Source: Flexistipes sinusarabici DSM 4947
Lineage (GTDB): Bacteria > Chrysiogenota > Deferribacteres > Deferribacterales > Flexistipitaceae
Length of the DNA: 64,000 nucleotides
Direction of reading: 5' to 3'
Assembly: GCF_000218625.1 (NCBI RefSeq)
Contig: NC_015672.1
Location: forward strand, 186,001-250,000
Positions 54,008 to 62,703 of this stretch are shown piece by piece. The notes under the pieces are model-generated. The model had not been told where the DNA came from. It saw only the letters and a program-made list of their open reading frames with translations, and made no database searches. The stretch's first letter is position 1. Every line of letters begins with the position of its first letter. Both the position numbers and the translations under genes were made by a program.

Positions 54008-54378
54008 TGTAACTCAGGTTTCTGGTAGAGCTCTTCTTTGTCGATAAGCTTAAGCCATCCCTTTACGATACGATATATTAACCATATGTTTGCTGCTGCC
54101 AAAATTACAAAACCTATACCTACCGGGATTAAGATCCCGCCGAGAACTGACCACAATACTGTATACCAGAATGATCGTATCTGCCATTTTATGTGCGATG
54201 CCATCCAGGTATTTTCTGCATCCCCGCGTTTTACATAATCGATAATAACGGCAATGATCAACGTTATTCCGAAAACAAAATAAACAGCCTGAAGTATATA
54301 AACAACGTTGATAACAGTTTTCAACCGGCGCAGCTTTTCAGTCTCACCGATTATTTCCGTACTTTCAACTTCGCTCAT
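54004..54378 (-). CDS. DUF4870-like small membrane protein
   Basis: A 124-residue protein with three hydrophobic helices (VVYILQAVYFVFGITLIIAV, FWYTVLWSVLGGILIPVGIG, FVILAAANIWLIYRIVKGWL) and the pattern WMASHIKWQIRSFWY typical of the DUF4870/Tic20-like fold. The ATG at 54378 follows GGAGGGCAC; an upstream ATG at 54405 is less likely. Function is unknown. Confidence 0.8.
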   Translation of the reverse strand: MSEVESTEIIGETEKLRRLKTVINVVYILQAVYFVFGITLIIAVIIDYVKRGDAENTWMASHIKWQIRSFWYTVLWSVLGGILIPVGIGFVILAAANIWLIYRIVKGWLKLIDKEELYQKPELH

Positions 54379-54405
54379 TGTGCCCTCCGGAAATCTGCAT
54401 GACAT

Positions 54406-54741
54406 TTTTTGATAAGAATAACACTAATAATAATTTTTAACAATAAACTGAATAACATTTTACACCGAGATCTTCGCGTATGTGTACTACTAATGTAAAA
54501 CTCTTAAAACAGTGCATTTAAATTTAAAGTACTAAATAAAGCTTCGCATTTAATTTGGTCAATGCGACTGAGCACTTAACGCTTTAAGTCCTCGGGAAGC
54601 AATCTCAAATAATATAAAAAGAGAGATTATTTTGTTGTCACTTCTCGCAAAGACCTATAATATGTGCAAGTGCGAAACTTGAATACTAATTTGTTTTGAT
54701 AACCCCTTTTAAATCAAAGTTGTAAGTGGTATATTTTATCT
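54406..54741. other. Intergenic stretch upstream of chimera operon
   Basis: No gene recognised. AATCTC (about 54602) and GAGATT (about 54624) form a possible weak hairpin. It presumably contains the promoters of the two divergent genes, but I see no confident match. Confidence 0.4.
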
Positions 54742-54945
54742 ATGAAGAAGGTTTTATATCTCTGGCTTTTGTTTTTTTTCATGGGATTTGTTATGATCAA
54801 TTTTCCTTTTCTCCTTATCTTTGACAAATTTCAGCTTATTTTTAATATACCTTTAATTTATTATTATCTGATAATAGGATGGCTGTTTTCTATACTGGTA
54901 GTGTATGTTTTTGTTAAAAAAATAGACAGAGACGAAAATGATTAG
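54742..54945 (+). CDS. Small two-helix membrane protein coupled to symporter chimera
   Basis: A 67-residue protein with two hydrophobic helices (VLYLWLLFFFMGFVMINFPF, YYYLIIGWLFSILVVYVFV) and a charged tail (KKIDRDEND). Small accessory membrane proteins of this size accompany several sodium/solute symporters, and a small ORF (cbrX) is described just upstream of cbrA in Pseudomonas. Its 3' end overlaps the chimera start by 8 bp, so co-translation is likely. No strong ribosome-binding site is visible. Function is unproven. Confidence 0.75.
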   Translation: MKKVLYLWLLFFFMGFVMINFPFLLIFDKFQLIFNIPLIYYYLIIGWLFSILVVYVFVKKIDRDEND

Positions 54946-57900
54946 TCCGCCTGTTTTGGCAAGTGTGACATTCTGCTATCTTATTCTGTTGTTTGTTGTA
55001 GCTTATTACTCTGAGAAAATTTATAAAAAAAATCCTGCTTTTCTGAACAACCCCTATGTGTACACGTTAACTCTGGCAGTATACTGCACCAGCTGGACTT
55101 ATTACGGTTCTGTGGGAAGGTTTACCACCCACGGGATCGAATTTCTGGCTATTTATCTGGGACCTACGTTTGTAATTTTTACGTGGTGGTTTCTGCTCCG
55201 GAAAATGGTGCGGATTTCTGAAGAGTACAGCATAGCATCATTGGTGGATTTCATCAGTTTCAGGTATGGAAAATCCAATATCCTTGGTATTGTTGCGGCT
55301 ATATTTTGTTTATTGGGAGTTATTCCTTATATTTCCCTGCAGTTGAAATCTATGAGCGATACTATTCAGATAATGCTCGGATATGAGCTTGTCAGAGAGG
55401 CTAATATTTTTAAAGACGAGTCGTTTTACGTAGCCCTTTTTATCGCCATTTTTTCAGCTGTTTTTGGTACAAGGCATTTTGGAGATAAACGTAAACACCC
55501 TGCCTTAGTTGGTGCAATTGCCTTTGAATCGATTCTCAAACTGTCTATTTTTCTGCTGGCAGGATTTATGGTCACCTTTGTTATGTTTAATGGTGTTTCC
55601 GACATCTTCACACAGATGATAAATAATGACAATATCGAGGTTCAGAGAAAGTTTTATTCCCTTGCCACTATTCAGGGAGCAGCCGCTTCACCCTCCGAGT
55701 GGCTGGCTGTGATTCTTATGAGCATGATGGCTGTAATGTTCCTGCCCAGGCAGTTCCACATGGCTGTTGTGGAAAATCTCAATGAGCGTCATATACCCAA
55801 ATCAATGTACTTGTTTCCATTGTATCTTTTTCTTATAAATCTGTTTGTAATACCCATTGCTTTTGCGGGCATAATTATTTTTCAGAATTCGGGTAATGCC
55901 GATTATTATTCTTTAACGATATTTTTAAAAGAAAAACAGTTCTTCTGGGCAATACTGGTATATCTGGGCGGAATAGCTGCCAGTACAGGAATGGTTATTA
56001 TTGCTTCGGTCAGTCTTGGGACGGTGTTTGTGAACAATATACTTTTACCGTTTTTCGTCCGTATTCTTGTTAGAAAAAAGATCGGTTCTATTCTTATTAA
56101 TTTAAAAAGACTTATGATAATAGTGATTATTCTACTTGGATATTTGTATTATTATTTTGTGGGTAACTCATTTTCACTTGTGAGTCTCGGTCTTACATCT
56201 TTTGCGGCGGTAACCCAACTTGCTCCGATTATTATATGCGGCATGTTTTTCAAAACAGTAAATGAAAAAGGGGCAATTGCCGGGATTATTGCAGGATTTG
56301 TGGTATGGTTTTACACTCTTATTATTCCATTTGTGGTAAAAGCCGGGCTTCTGCCTGACAGTATTCTTTACGACGGGTTATTCGGAATATATCTGTTTAA
56401 TCCGACAGCCTTATTCGGGCTTTCCGGGTTTGATATGTGGTCCCATTCACTTTTCTGGAGTCTGCTTTTTAATATTATCTTCTTTTTCGGGGTTTCCATA
56501 TTTTCAAAACAGAGTGAATCGGAAAAAGAAACCGCTGAAGCATGCGTGGAAGCACTGAAACTGGAGCGCTTTATCAGGTCAAAAGCGGTGATTTCGGGAC
56601 TTGGTGTGGATGATATGCAAAATATTCTGAAAGATTTTTTTGGTGAAAAATATGCTGCCAATAAAATCGATGAATATCTTGAATCCATTGATAAAAAACG
56701 TGGTGAACTGAATGCTTTTGAAATTACAGAGCTTAAGTCATTGACTGAAAAATATCTGTCAGAAGCTGTTGGACCGGGTGCCGCCAGACTGATTTTAAAT
56801 TCATATATGGATATGATCGGTTCGAAAGAACAGAAAGTAATGGATGTGTTTAAGGATCTTGTTTCACTGAGTGTCACAGAATCGCGGGAAACACTCATAA
56901 AAAGATTATCAGAGCTTAATCTCCTGCTTGATGTTTCGAAGGTTTTTGCCGGAGTGGGAGATTTGCAGTCAAAGATTGACAGAGCACTTTCTCTTATCAA
57001 GGAAACATTCCGCTTTGATCTTGTGATTCTGAGAAATATCAGAGAGGAAAAGCTTGTTGCTGTATCTTATGTGGGTGATATGACCGGAGGGCTTATTTCC
57101 AGTTACAGGGTACTTGAGCCTGAGCATTCCTATATAGGAAAAGCTGTAAAACTTAGAAAGCAGTTTGCGGTTAATGGTATAGACCATATAGAGCTGAATC
57201 AGTTTTCATCTGAGTTAAAAAGACACGGTATAGTTTCTTTCTGTCACACTCCCATTATTATCGGGGGCAGATTGCAGGGGATGCTTTCATTTTTCTCAAA
57301 GGAATATAAAGGGCTGTTTACGGATGAATTCCTTGATCTTCTGCAGAGTGTTGCAAACCAGATGGGTTTTTTGATTGATAACAGTAAACAGACAGAGCAG
57401 CTTATAAAGATGCGCGAAATTTCCAAAGAGCTTGAGATTGCCAAAGAGATACAAAACTCACTCCTACCGGACAAATTTCCTGAAGTAAGAGGACTTAAGG
57501 TTGATGCAACCTGTATTTCTTCTGAATATGTGGGCGGGGATTATTTTGATTTTTTCAATGTTACTGAAGACGGTTTTGATTTTGTTGTGGCTGATGTTTC
57601 CGGGCATAATATTGCATCCGCTCTTGTAATGTCCGAAGTGAGAAGTCTCATAAAAAGCATTGTAAACAGCAGAGGAGAGTTATCTCCTGCGGAAATTCTC
57701 GGACACATTAACAGGGGAATGTATGATGATTTGGCAAAATTGGAATTCATCATTACCATGATTTATATGAGAGTGGATACAAAGAACAATAGGATTATAT
57801 ATGCTAATGCCGGTCAGAACCCTCCTATTATATGTGACAAGGGCAAAGAGGCTTATGAGGTTGTCGGTGGGGATCCGCTTCTGGGAGTATTTTCCGAATA

Positions 57901-58150
57901 TTCCTTCAAAGAATTTACGGTTGATCTGAAAGGTAATGAAACAATTCTTGCTTATACCGACGGTTTAACGGATACACAGAATGTTTATGGCGATTTTTTC
58001 GGTATAGAAAATTTGAAAAAGACTTTATGTGGAGTGATGTTTAAAGATCCTTCTGAACTTAAATCATATATTCTTGATACGCTCATTGAATTCAGGGGTG
58101 ACAGAGACCAGACAGACGATGTGACCATGGTTGTAATAAGTCTTAGATAA
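54938..58150 (+). CDS. SLC5 symporter-STAC-GAF-SpoIIE (PP2C) phosphatase chimera
   Basis: A 1070-residue membrane sensor. Residues ~1-525 are a sodium/solute symporter domain with ~13 helices; VYCTSWTYYGSVG and GGIAASTGMVIIASVSLGT are typical of the CbrA-like branch. Residues ~540-630 resemble STAC (YLSEAVGPGAARLILNSYMD). A GAF domain follows at ~660-805. A helix (IAKEIQNSLLP) leads to a SpoIIE-type PP2C domain (~850-1070) with its acidic metal-site motifs intact: EYVGGDYFDFF, VVADVSGHNIASALV, ILAYTDGLTDTQ, DQTDDVTMVV. CbrA-type relatives carry a histidine kinase here instead. The substrate and the target phosphoprotein are unknown. Confidence 0.88.
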   Translation: MISPPVLASVTFCYLILLFVVAYYSEKIYKKNPAFLNNPYVYTLTLAVYCTSWTYYGSVGRFTTHGIEFLAIYLGPTFVIFTWWFLLRKMVRISEEYSIASLVDFISFRYGKSNILGIVAAIFCLLGVIPYISLQLKSMSDTIQIMLGYELVREANIFKDESFYVALFIAIFSAVFGTRHFGDKRKHPALVGAIAFESILKLSIFLLAGFMVTFVMFNGVSDIFTQMINNDNIEVQRKFYSLATIQGAAASPSEWLAVILMSMMAVMFLPRQFHMAVVENLNERHIPKSMYLFPLYLFLINLFVIPIAFAGIIIFQNSGNADYYSLTIFLKEKQFFWAILVYLGGIAASTGMVIIASVSLGTVFVNNILLPFFVRILVRKKIGSILINLKRLMIIVIILLGYLYYYFVGNSFSLVSLGLTSFAAVTQLAPIIICGMFFKTVNEKGAIAGIIAGFVVWFYTLIIPFVVKAGLLPDSILYDGLFGIYLFNPTALFGLSGFDMWSHSLFWSLLFNIIFFFGVSIFSKQSESEKETAEACVEALKLERFIRSKAVISGLGVDDMQNILKDFFGEKYAANKIDEYLESIDKKRGELNAFEITELKSLTEKYLSEAVGPGAARLILNSYMDMIGSKEQKVMDVFKDLVSLSVTESRETLIKRLSELNLLLDVSKVFAGVGDLQSKIDRALSLIKETFRFDLVILRNIREEKLVAVSYVGDMTGGLISSYRVLEPEHSYIGKAVKLRKQFAVNGIDHIELNQFSSELKRHGIVSFCHTPIIIGGRLQGMLSFFSKEYKGLFTDEFLDLLQSVANQMGFLIDNSKQTEQLIKMREISKELEIAKEIQNSLLPDKFPEVRGLKVDATCISSEYVGGDYFDFFNVTEDGFDFVVADVSGHNIASALVMSEVRSLIKSIVNSRGELSPAEILGHINRGMYDDLAKLEFIITMIYMRVDTKNNRIIYANAGQNPPIICDKGKEAYEVVGGDPLLGVFSEYSFKEFTVDLKGNETILAYTDGLTDTQNVYGDFFGIENLKKTLCGVMFKDPSELKSYILDTLIEFRGDRDQTDDVTMVVISLR

Positions 58151-58489
58151 CTAACTTCCCAGTCCCATTATTACTGCTGATACAATTATACACAGCACTG
58201 TAAAAGAAAAAATAATCATAGGAATATCTTTGGTTATCAAGAAAAAGAAGGTTAAATATATCAAACTGGCTACCGGGGTGAAAATTATCACCAGAAGTGA
58301 GCTGTATAATGTATCTGTGGGATTCATTGAAAAAAGACCGTTAAGAATGGGGAGAATATCAACCGATGAGTAGGTTTCAATGGATGTATGCAGTAAAAGC
58401 ATTTCAATCAAAGCCAAAACAATAAGAAGAAGACTCAGAACTGTTCCGTATGTGAGAATTTTTGAAGTAGTAATATGAACTTTTTTCAT
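58151..58489 (-). CDS. DUF1634 membrane protein
   Basis: A 112-residue protein with three helices (ILTYGTVLSLLLIVLALIEM, TLYSSLLVIIFTPVASLIYL, IPMIIFSFTVLCIIVSAVIM). It matches DUF1634, commonly encoded directly after TauE/SafE transporters, as here (2-bp gap). Probably an accessory subunit. It is convergent with the chimera gene with zero spacing. Confidence 0.82.
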   Translation of the reverse strand: MKKVHITTSKILTYGTVLSLLLIVLALIEMLLLHTSIETYSSVDILPILNGLFSMNPTDTLYSSLLVIIFTPVASLIYLTFFFLITKDIPMIIFSFTVLCIIVSAVIMGLGS

Positions 58490-58491
58490 TA

Positions 58492-59313
58492 TTAACCCAG
58501 CGACCTTATAAGCATCTGAATTGCCACAAAAACTATGAATATCAAAAATATGTTTTTTATTGTAGCATCTTTTATTTTGCCGATTGTTCGAGCTGAAATA
58601 TTTGAACCAAGAACCACTCCAATAACCATCATACCCGAAGGCAAAGGCTGGACATAACCCGATTTAAAATATATCAGAGCTCCTGCTGCAGCTGTCATGC
58701 CTATCATAAAATTACTTGTGGCTGTGGCTGTCTTCATAGGTAACTTAGACACAGCGTTCATTGCCGGTACTTTGAAAATACCGCCCCCAAGTCCCAGCGA
58801 TCCGGAGATTAAACCTGCAAAACCTGACAGAAGTGTGGTATAGGGGATATTTTTTGCTTTGTAAGTTACATACTCCTTCTTTTGGGTATCGTAAAATTTT
58901 GCCTGAAAGACTCCTGACGTGTCTTTTTGTTGATATTCCATAACATCTTTGGCTCGGGTACCTTTGTAAAATAAGAATGCCATTATCAAAAGGAAAATGG
59001 AAAATGAGAGCGTAAGAGGTTTTTCAGGGAGATTTGTACTGATTAAGCCGCCAGCAACAGCTCCGGCAGCTGTAATCATTTCAAGATATATACCAAGGCG
59101 TATATTTACCAGTCCTTTTAGGACATTTACAGAAGCTGCACTTGAACTTGTTGCAACAATTACTATGAGACTGGTTGCAATAGCGGTATGTATGGGATAA
59201 CCGAATACTATCACCATTACCGGGATAATTAAAGCTCCCCCGCCGATTCCCAGCAGAGCGCTGAGAAAACCTACGCAGATTCCTGTAAAAACAAGAGCAA
59301 AGGCTGTAATCAT
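58492..59313 (-). CDS. TauE/SafE (TSUP) family sulfite/sulfonate exporter
   Basis: A 273-residue membrane protein with eight helices and two homologous halves: CVGFLSALLGIGGGALIIPV at the N-terminus and LLSGFAGLISGSLGLGGGIF at ~160. The Gly-rich motifs are hallmarks of TSUP exporters of small sulfur-containing anions. A charged cytoplasmic loop (~110-155) separates the halves. Paired with DUF1634 downstream. Substrate is not assignable from sequence. Confidence 0.9.
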   Translation of the reverse strand: MITAFALVFTGICVGFLSALLGIGGGALIIPVMVIVFGYPIHTAIATSLIVIVATSSSAASVNVLKGLVNIRLGIYLEMITAAGAVAGGLISTNLPEKPLTLSFSIFLLIMAFLFYKGTRAKDVMEYQQKDTSGVFQAKFYDTQKKEYVTYKAKNIPYTTLLSGFAGLISGSLGLGGGIFKVPAMNAVSKLPMKTATATSNFMIGMTAAAGALIYFKSGYVQPLPSGMMVIGVVLGSNISARTIGKIKDATIKNIFLIFIVFVAIQMLIRSLG

Positions 59314-59357
59314 TGCTGAAGATTATAGGAGAAATGCTGTAAAGTCAATGTGTATAG

Positions 59358-59718
59358 CTGTTTTACCTTCCCATTTTTTATTGTGTACACAAATTGATTG
59401 ACTTCGTCTAGCACCAGGCTTTTAGACTGGTAAATATGTTGTCAAACATTCAATTTAGCTATTTACATAGCTGCCAATCGGTTTTCGACCGATGCTAGCA
59501 GTGCAAATATTTTTCAATGTAATTTGCACGCATTTCGCAGCCGAAACTCGAAACTACTGCCGCTAAACGTTTACTAACACCAGCCCGTAAGGCTGGTAAA
59601 TATGTGGAACACATCCAACATCGGCTGCTTCATTTGTGCAAATTACATTGAAATCAGTGTCATGTTAGCTAAGTATATGTAAAACAATACTTTTATATGA
59701 TTTTTGAGGTGATGCCAG
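59358..59718 (+). mobile_element. Miniature inverted-repeat element, family 1, copy C
   Basis: About 361 bp with right end GAGGTGATGCCAG. The left end is degenerate (CTG at 59358 then CCCATTTTTT from 59370) and no target duplication is visible, so this copy is older or truncated. It combines the left core of copy B (59371-59514) with the inner module of copy A (59512-59653). It contains hairpins ACCAGGC..CTGGT, AGCTAT-TTAC-ATAGCT and ATCGGT-TTTCG-ACCGAT. Confidence 0.75.
59512..59653. repeat. Nested palindromic module in copy C
   Basis: Perfect 18-bp inverted repeats TTTCAATGTAATTTGCAC (59512-59529) and its complement (59636-59653), the same as in copy A, enclose ~106 bp. Imperfect pairing continues inward (GCATTTCGCAGCCGA with TCGGCTGCTTCATTTG). 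The centre holds ACCAGCC-CGTAA-GGCTGGT. Confidence 0.7.
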
Positions 59719-59871
59719 ACAAGACCAAAATATGTTTCAACAACTGATGTGGTCAATGTTTTTTGAACTTTTTGGGCGGCAAAACCAACTTATATTCAGG
59801 CAATTTTATTTTGCATGGTTTTATGAAACATGTTAAAGATACTGTATAATATTATTGAAACGAGGTTTAAT

Positions 59872-61476
59872 ATGAAAAAGATCGTTACGATATTTCTACT
59901 GATTTTGCCGGTCGTGGCTTTTGCCAGATTTGAGCCGGTTATAAAAGATATTGATGAGTTCTTTGCCGGCAAAAGCGGTTATATTATAGAAGTTACTTCA
60001 GGTGAGGTTTATACTGATCTTACTGCAGCAGATGGTGCTTATCCGGGGAAAATATATAATGTTTATAGAGAATCTGAAGTCATCAAGCACCCTATTACAG
60101 GGGAAGTTCTTGGGAAGAAGAAAGAAAAGATCGGGAAGATAAAGATTGATAAGTTGTTTGAGAAATACAGTACAGCTGATATTGTGAGCCGGGAAAAACC
60201 GTTTAAAAAAGCGGATCTTGTTATGGTTAATCCCCCTTTTGATGTTTCGGTTACTTTTGTGAATTTTGGTCAGCGATTACAGCTTTTGTTAAAACAGGAG
60301 ATGAGTGGTGCCAAAAACATTAGAATATCTGAAAACCCTGAATACGGCATAAAATTCAGTCAGGATAAACAGGGTGGAATTACCGCTGACATTTACGCAA
60401 ATCAGCAGGAAATCAGATCTTTTTACTATGCAGATATTGCTGCAACTGCAGAATCCGGCAAATCTTCCACAGTGGATTTGCTCAGAAGCAGCCCGATAGA
60501 TGCTGAATATAAATCCATTTCAGTGGGAAATATTTATAAAGACAATTTTGATTATATAGTTGCTGCCGGGGATGAACAGATTGATATTTACAAATTTGAA
60601 GCCAAAGGCTTTGCCCGTGCAGATGAGATAAAAGGTGACTTTGATGAAATTGTCAGTGTAGAAGTAGCAGACCTGAACAAAAACGGACATGATGAAATTT
60701 ATGTATCCAACATTTCAAATACACGGTCGATAAAATCTATGATATTCGAGTATTCGGCAGAAGAAGGGAGATTTAAACTTCTTAAATCGGATATTCCGTT
60801 TTTATTCAGAACAGGTCTTGTAAATGACGAAAAGAAAATCTTTTGCCAGCGTGTCTCATATAAGGGCGAGTATTACGGCAATATTTATGAATACGCATTT
60901 GATGCCGGTTTTCACAGAGGCGAATCCATACCGAACACTTCCGAATTTGGTGTGTTTGGGTTTGGAATGGGTAATATTGACGGTGATGAAAAGTTGGAAC
61001 AGTTTTACGTTGACGATGATTATAATCTTGAAATATACGAGTCCGGAAAGAAAATTTATGAAAGTAACGTCCGCTTTGGTGATACACCAAATTATTTTGT
61101 GATTTCTGAAGAGATAAAGCAAAAGCTCAGCAGTGAAGATTATGCGGACAAACCTTTTGAATTGGCGAAATACAAAAATTATCTGAAAGGAAGGGTTTTT
61201 GTTACTAAAGATAAAGTGCTTTATATGATTAAAAATAAGCCTTTTGCCAGCTTCCTTCCTAACTTTGATAAGTTTACCGATTCCCAGTTCGGCGGTTACA
61301 AATGGGAAGGCAATATGCTTCGGAGAGTGTGGGAATCTGATGTTTTTAAGCCGGTTATAGTGGATTATTATTTACAGGAGCGTTTCGGTAAGGTTTATGT
61401 TTTTCTTCTTCGCACATACAGCGGAGGGCTATTCGATGGGGAAAAGAGTGAGCTTATTTATATGGAAATTAAATAA
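59872..61476 (+). CDS. Exported protein with VCBS/FG-GAP-like repeats
   Basis: A 534-residue protein. The signal peptide is MKKIVTIFLLILPVVAFA. The N-terminal region (~20-130) resembles a FlgT-like or trypsin-co-occurring beta domain (YIIEVTSGEVYTDLTAADGA). Beta-propeller-type repeats lie in ~215-420, with calcium-loop-like stretches VEVADLNKNGHDEIYVSNIS and GFGMGNIDGDEKLEQFYVDD. The ATG at 59872 follows GAGG; an upstream in-frame ATG is rejected because the signal peptide starts here. Function is unknown, probably periplasmic. Confidence 0.72.
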   Translation: MKKIVTIFLLILPVVAFARFEPVIKDIDEFFAGKSGYIIEVTSGEVYTDLTAADGAYPGKIYNVYRESEVIKHPITGEVLGKKKEKIGKIKIDKLFEKYSTADIVSREKPFKKADLVMVNPPFDVSVTFVNFGQRLQLLLKQEMSGAKNIRISENPEYGIKFSQDKQGGITADIYANQQEIRSFYYADIAATAESGKSSTVDLLRSSPIDAEYKSISVGNIYKDNFDYIVAAGDEQIDIYKFEAKGFARADEIKGDFDEIVSVEVADLNKNGHDEIYVSNISNTRSIKSMIFEYSAEEGRFKLLKSDIPFLFRTGLVNDEKKIFCQRVSYKGEYYGNIYEYAFDAGFHRGESIPNTSEFGVFGFGMGNIDGDEKLEQFYVDDDYNLEIYESGKKIYESNVRFGDTPNYFVISEEIKQKLSSEDYADKPFELAKYKNYLKGRVFVTKDKVLYMIKNKPFASFLPNFDKFTDSQFGGYKWEGNMLRRVWESDVFKPVIVDYYLQERFGKVYVFLLRTYSGGLFDGEKSELIYMEIK

Positions 61477-61532
61477 TTTTTCAAATTTTACGGTTAGGAT
61501 TGGATAGCGATAGATAATTTAATTGGATTTTC

Positions 61533-61561
61533 TTGACATTTTAAATATCGCTTAATAATAT
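61533..61561 (+). promoter_or_regulatory. Sigma70-type promoter of ilvE
   Basis: TTGACA (61533-61538), 17-nt spacer, TAATAT (61556-61561): near-consensus, about 50 bp before the ATG. Confidence 0.8.
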
Positions 61562-61614
61562 TCAATAGCACAAAAATATTTCCGTTTTTTTAAACGATAC
61601 AGGAGTATAGTTTT

Positions 61615-62703
61615 ATGAAGATTGCATATAATCTAAAATCCTCAAATGAAAGAAGAAATAACCAGCTGAAGCCTGAGAAAACTCTTCCATTTGGACAGCT
61701 GAGAACTGACCATATGTTCCTTATGGATTATAATGATGGTGAGTGGGGAAATGCCCGTATCGTGCCCTATTCAAATTTCAGCATTTCACCAGGTGCTACT
61801 GTTTTGCACTATGCCCAGTCAATTTTTGAAGGTGCGAAGGCATTTATGCATGAGGACGGTGAAATATACACATTCAGACTTGATAAAAATGCAAAAAGAT
61901 TAAATAAATCTGCCGGTGTTTTGTGTATGCCTGAAATCCCCGAGGATATTCAGATTAAGGCTGTTCATGCGCTGATTGATACGGACAGACTGTGGTTTCC
62001 AGTGCAACAGGGGGCTTCACTTTATATCAGACCTTTTGTTTTTGGCACACAAGATTCGCTTGGCGTTTTTCCCAGCTCGTTTTATACTTTTGCAGTAGTT
62101 CTTTCTCCAAGCGGACCGTACTATCCCCAAGGTTTTACTTCTCCAATAAAACTATTGATAACTAAAAAGTTTCATCGTGCTGTTCCCGGAGGGACAGGGC
62201 ATGTAAAAGCTTCCGGCAATTATGCTGCCTCACTTCAGGCTGGTGAATATGCCTACAAAAACGGTGCCAATCAGGTATTGTATCTGGATCATACAAATAC
62301 TTATATCGATGAAGCCGGCTCCATGAATCATTTTCATATTACCCGTAATGATAATGTTGTTATCCCTGAGTTTACAGACACAGTACTGCGTTCCATTACT
62401 TCCGAGTCTGTCATAGAATTGCAAAAAAGACTTCAACTGGATATTGTTCAAAAACGGATTAAGGTGGATGATTTTATTTCAGAAATTAAAAACGGTGGGA
62501 TTAAAGAAGCCGGTGGATTCGGCACAGCAGCCGTGGTCTCAGCTGTTGGGGAATATCTGCTTGAGGACGGAGGTAAGCTGACAGTGGGCAACGGCGAAGT
62601 GGGCGAGATTACCAAATATATCTATGATTTATATACAGGAATTCAGACGGGCAAATATGAAGCGCCTGAAGGCTGGCTTCAAAAGGTGGAAAGAAATATC
62701 TAA
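61615..62703 (+). CDS. ilvE: Branched-chain amino acid aminotransferase
   Basis: A 362-residue fold-type IV PLP enzyme (mitochondrial/BCAT2-like length class) catalysing the last step of Leu, Ile and Val synthesis. Motifs: ATVLHYAQSIFEGAKAFMHE, SLYIRPFVFGTQDSLGVFPS, GTGHVKASGNYAASLQAGEY (PLP Lys in VKASGN) and NQVLYLDHTNTYIDEAGSMN. It has its own near-consensus promoter and RBS ACAGGAG. It is convergent with hypF, overlapping by 4 bp. Confidence 0.93.
   Translation: MKIAYNLKSSNERRNNQLKPEKTLPFGQLRTDHMFLMDYNDGEWGNARIVPYSNFSISPGATVLHYAQSIFEGAKAFMHEDGEIYTFRLDKNAKRLNKSAGVLCMPEIPEDIQIKAVHALIDTDRLWFPVQQGASLYIRPFVFGTQDSLGVFPSSFYTFAVVLSPSGPYYPQGFTSPIKLLITKKFHRAVPGGTGHVKASGNYAASLQAGEYAYKNGANQVLYLDHTNTYIDEAGSMNHFHITRNDNVVIPEFTDTVLRSITSESVIELQKRLQLDIVQKRIKVDDFISEIKNGGIKEAGGFGTAAVVSAVGEYLLEDGGKLTVGNGEVGEITKYIYDLYTGIQTGKYEAPEGWLQKVERNI

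Noticed and set aside
59371-59656. Repeated ACCAG..CTGGT hairpins as a CRISPR array
   Set aside because: There are only two diverged units, no regular spacers and no cas genes anywhere in the window.
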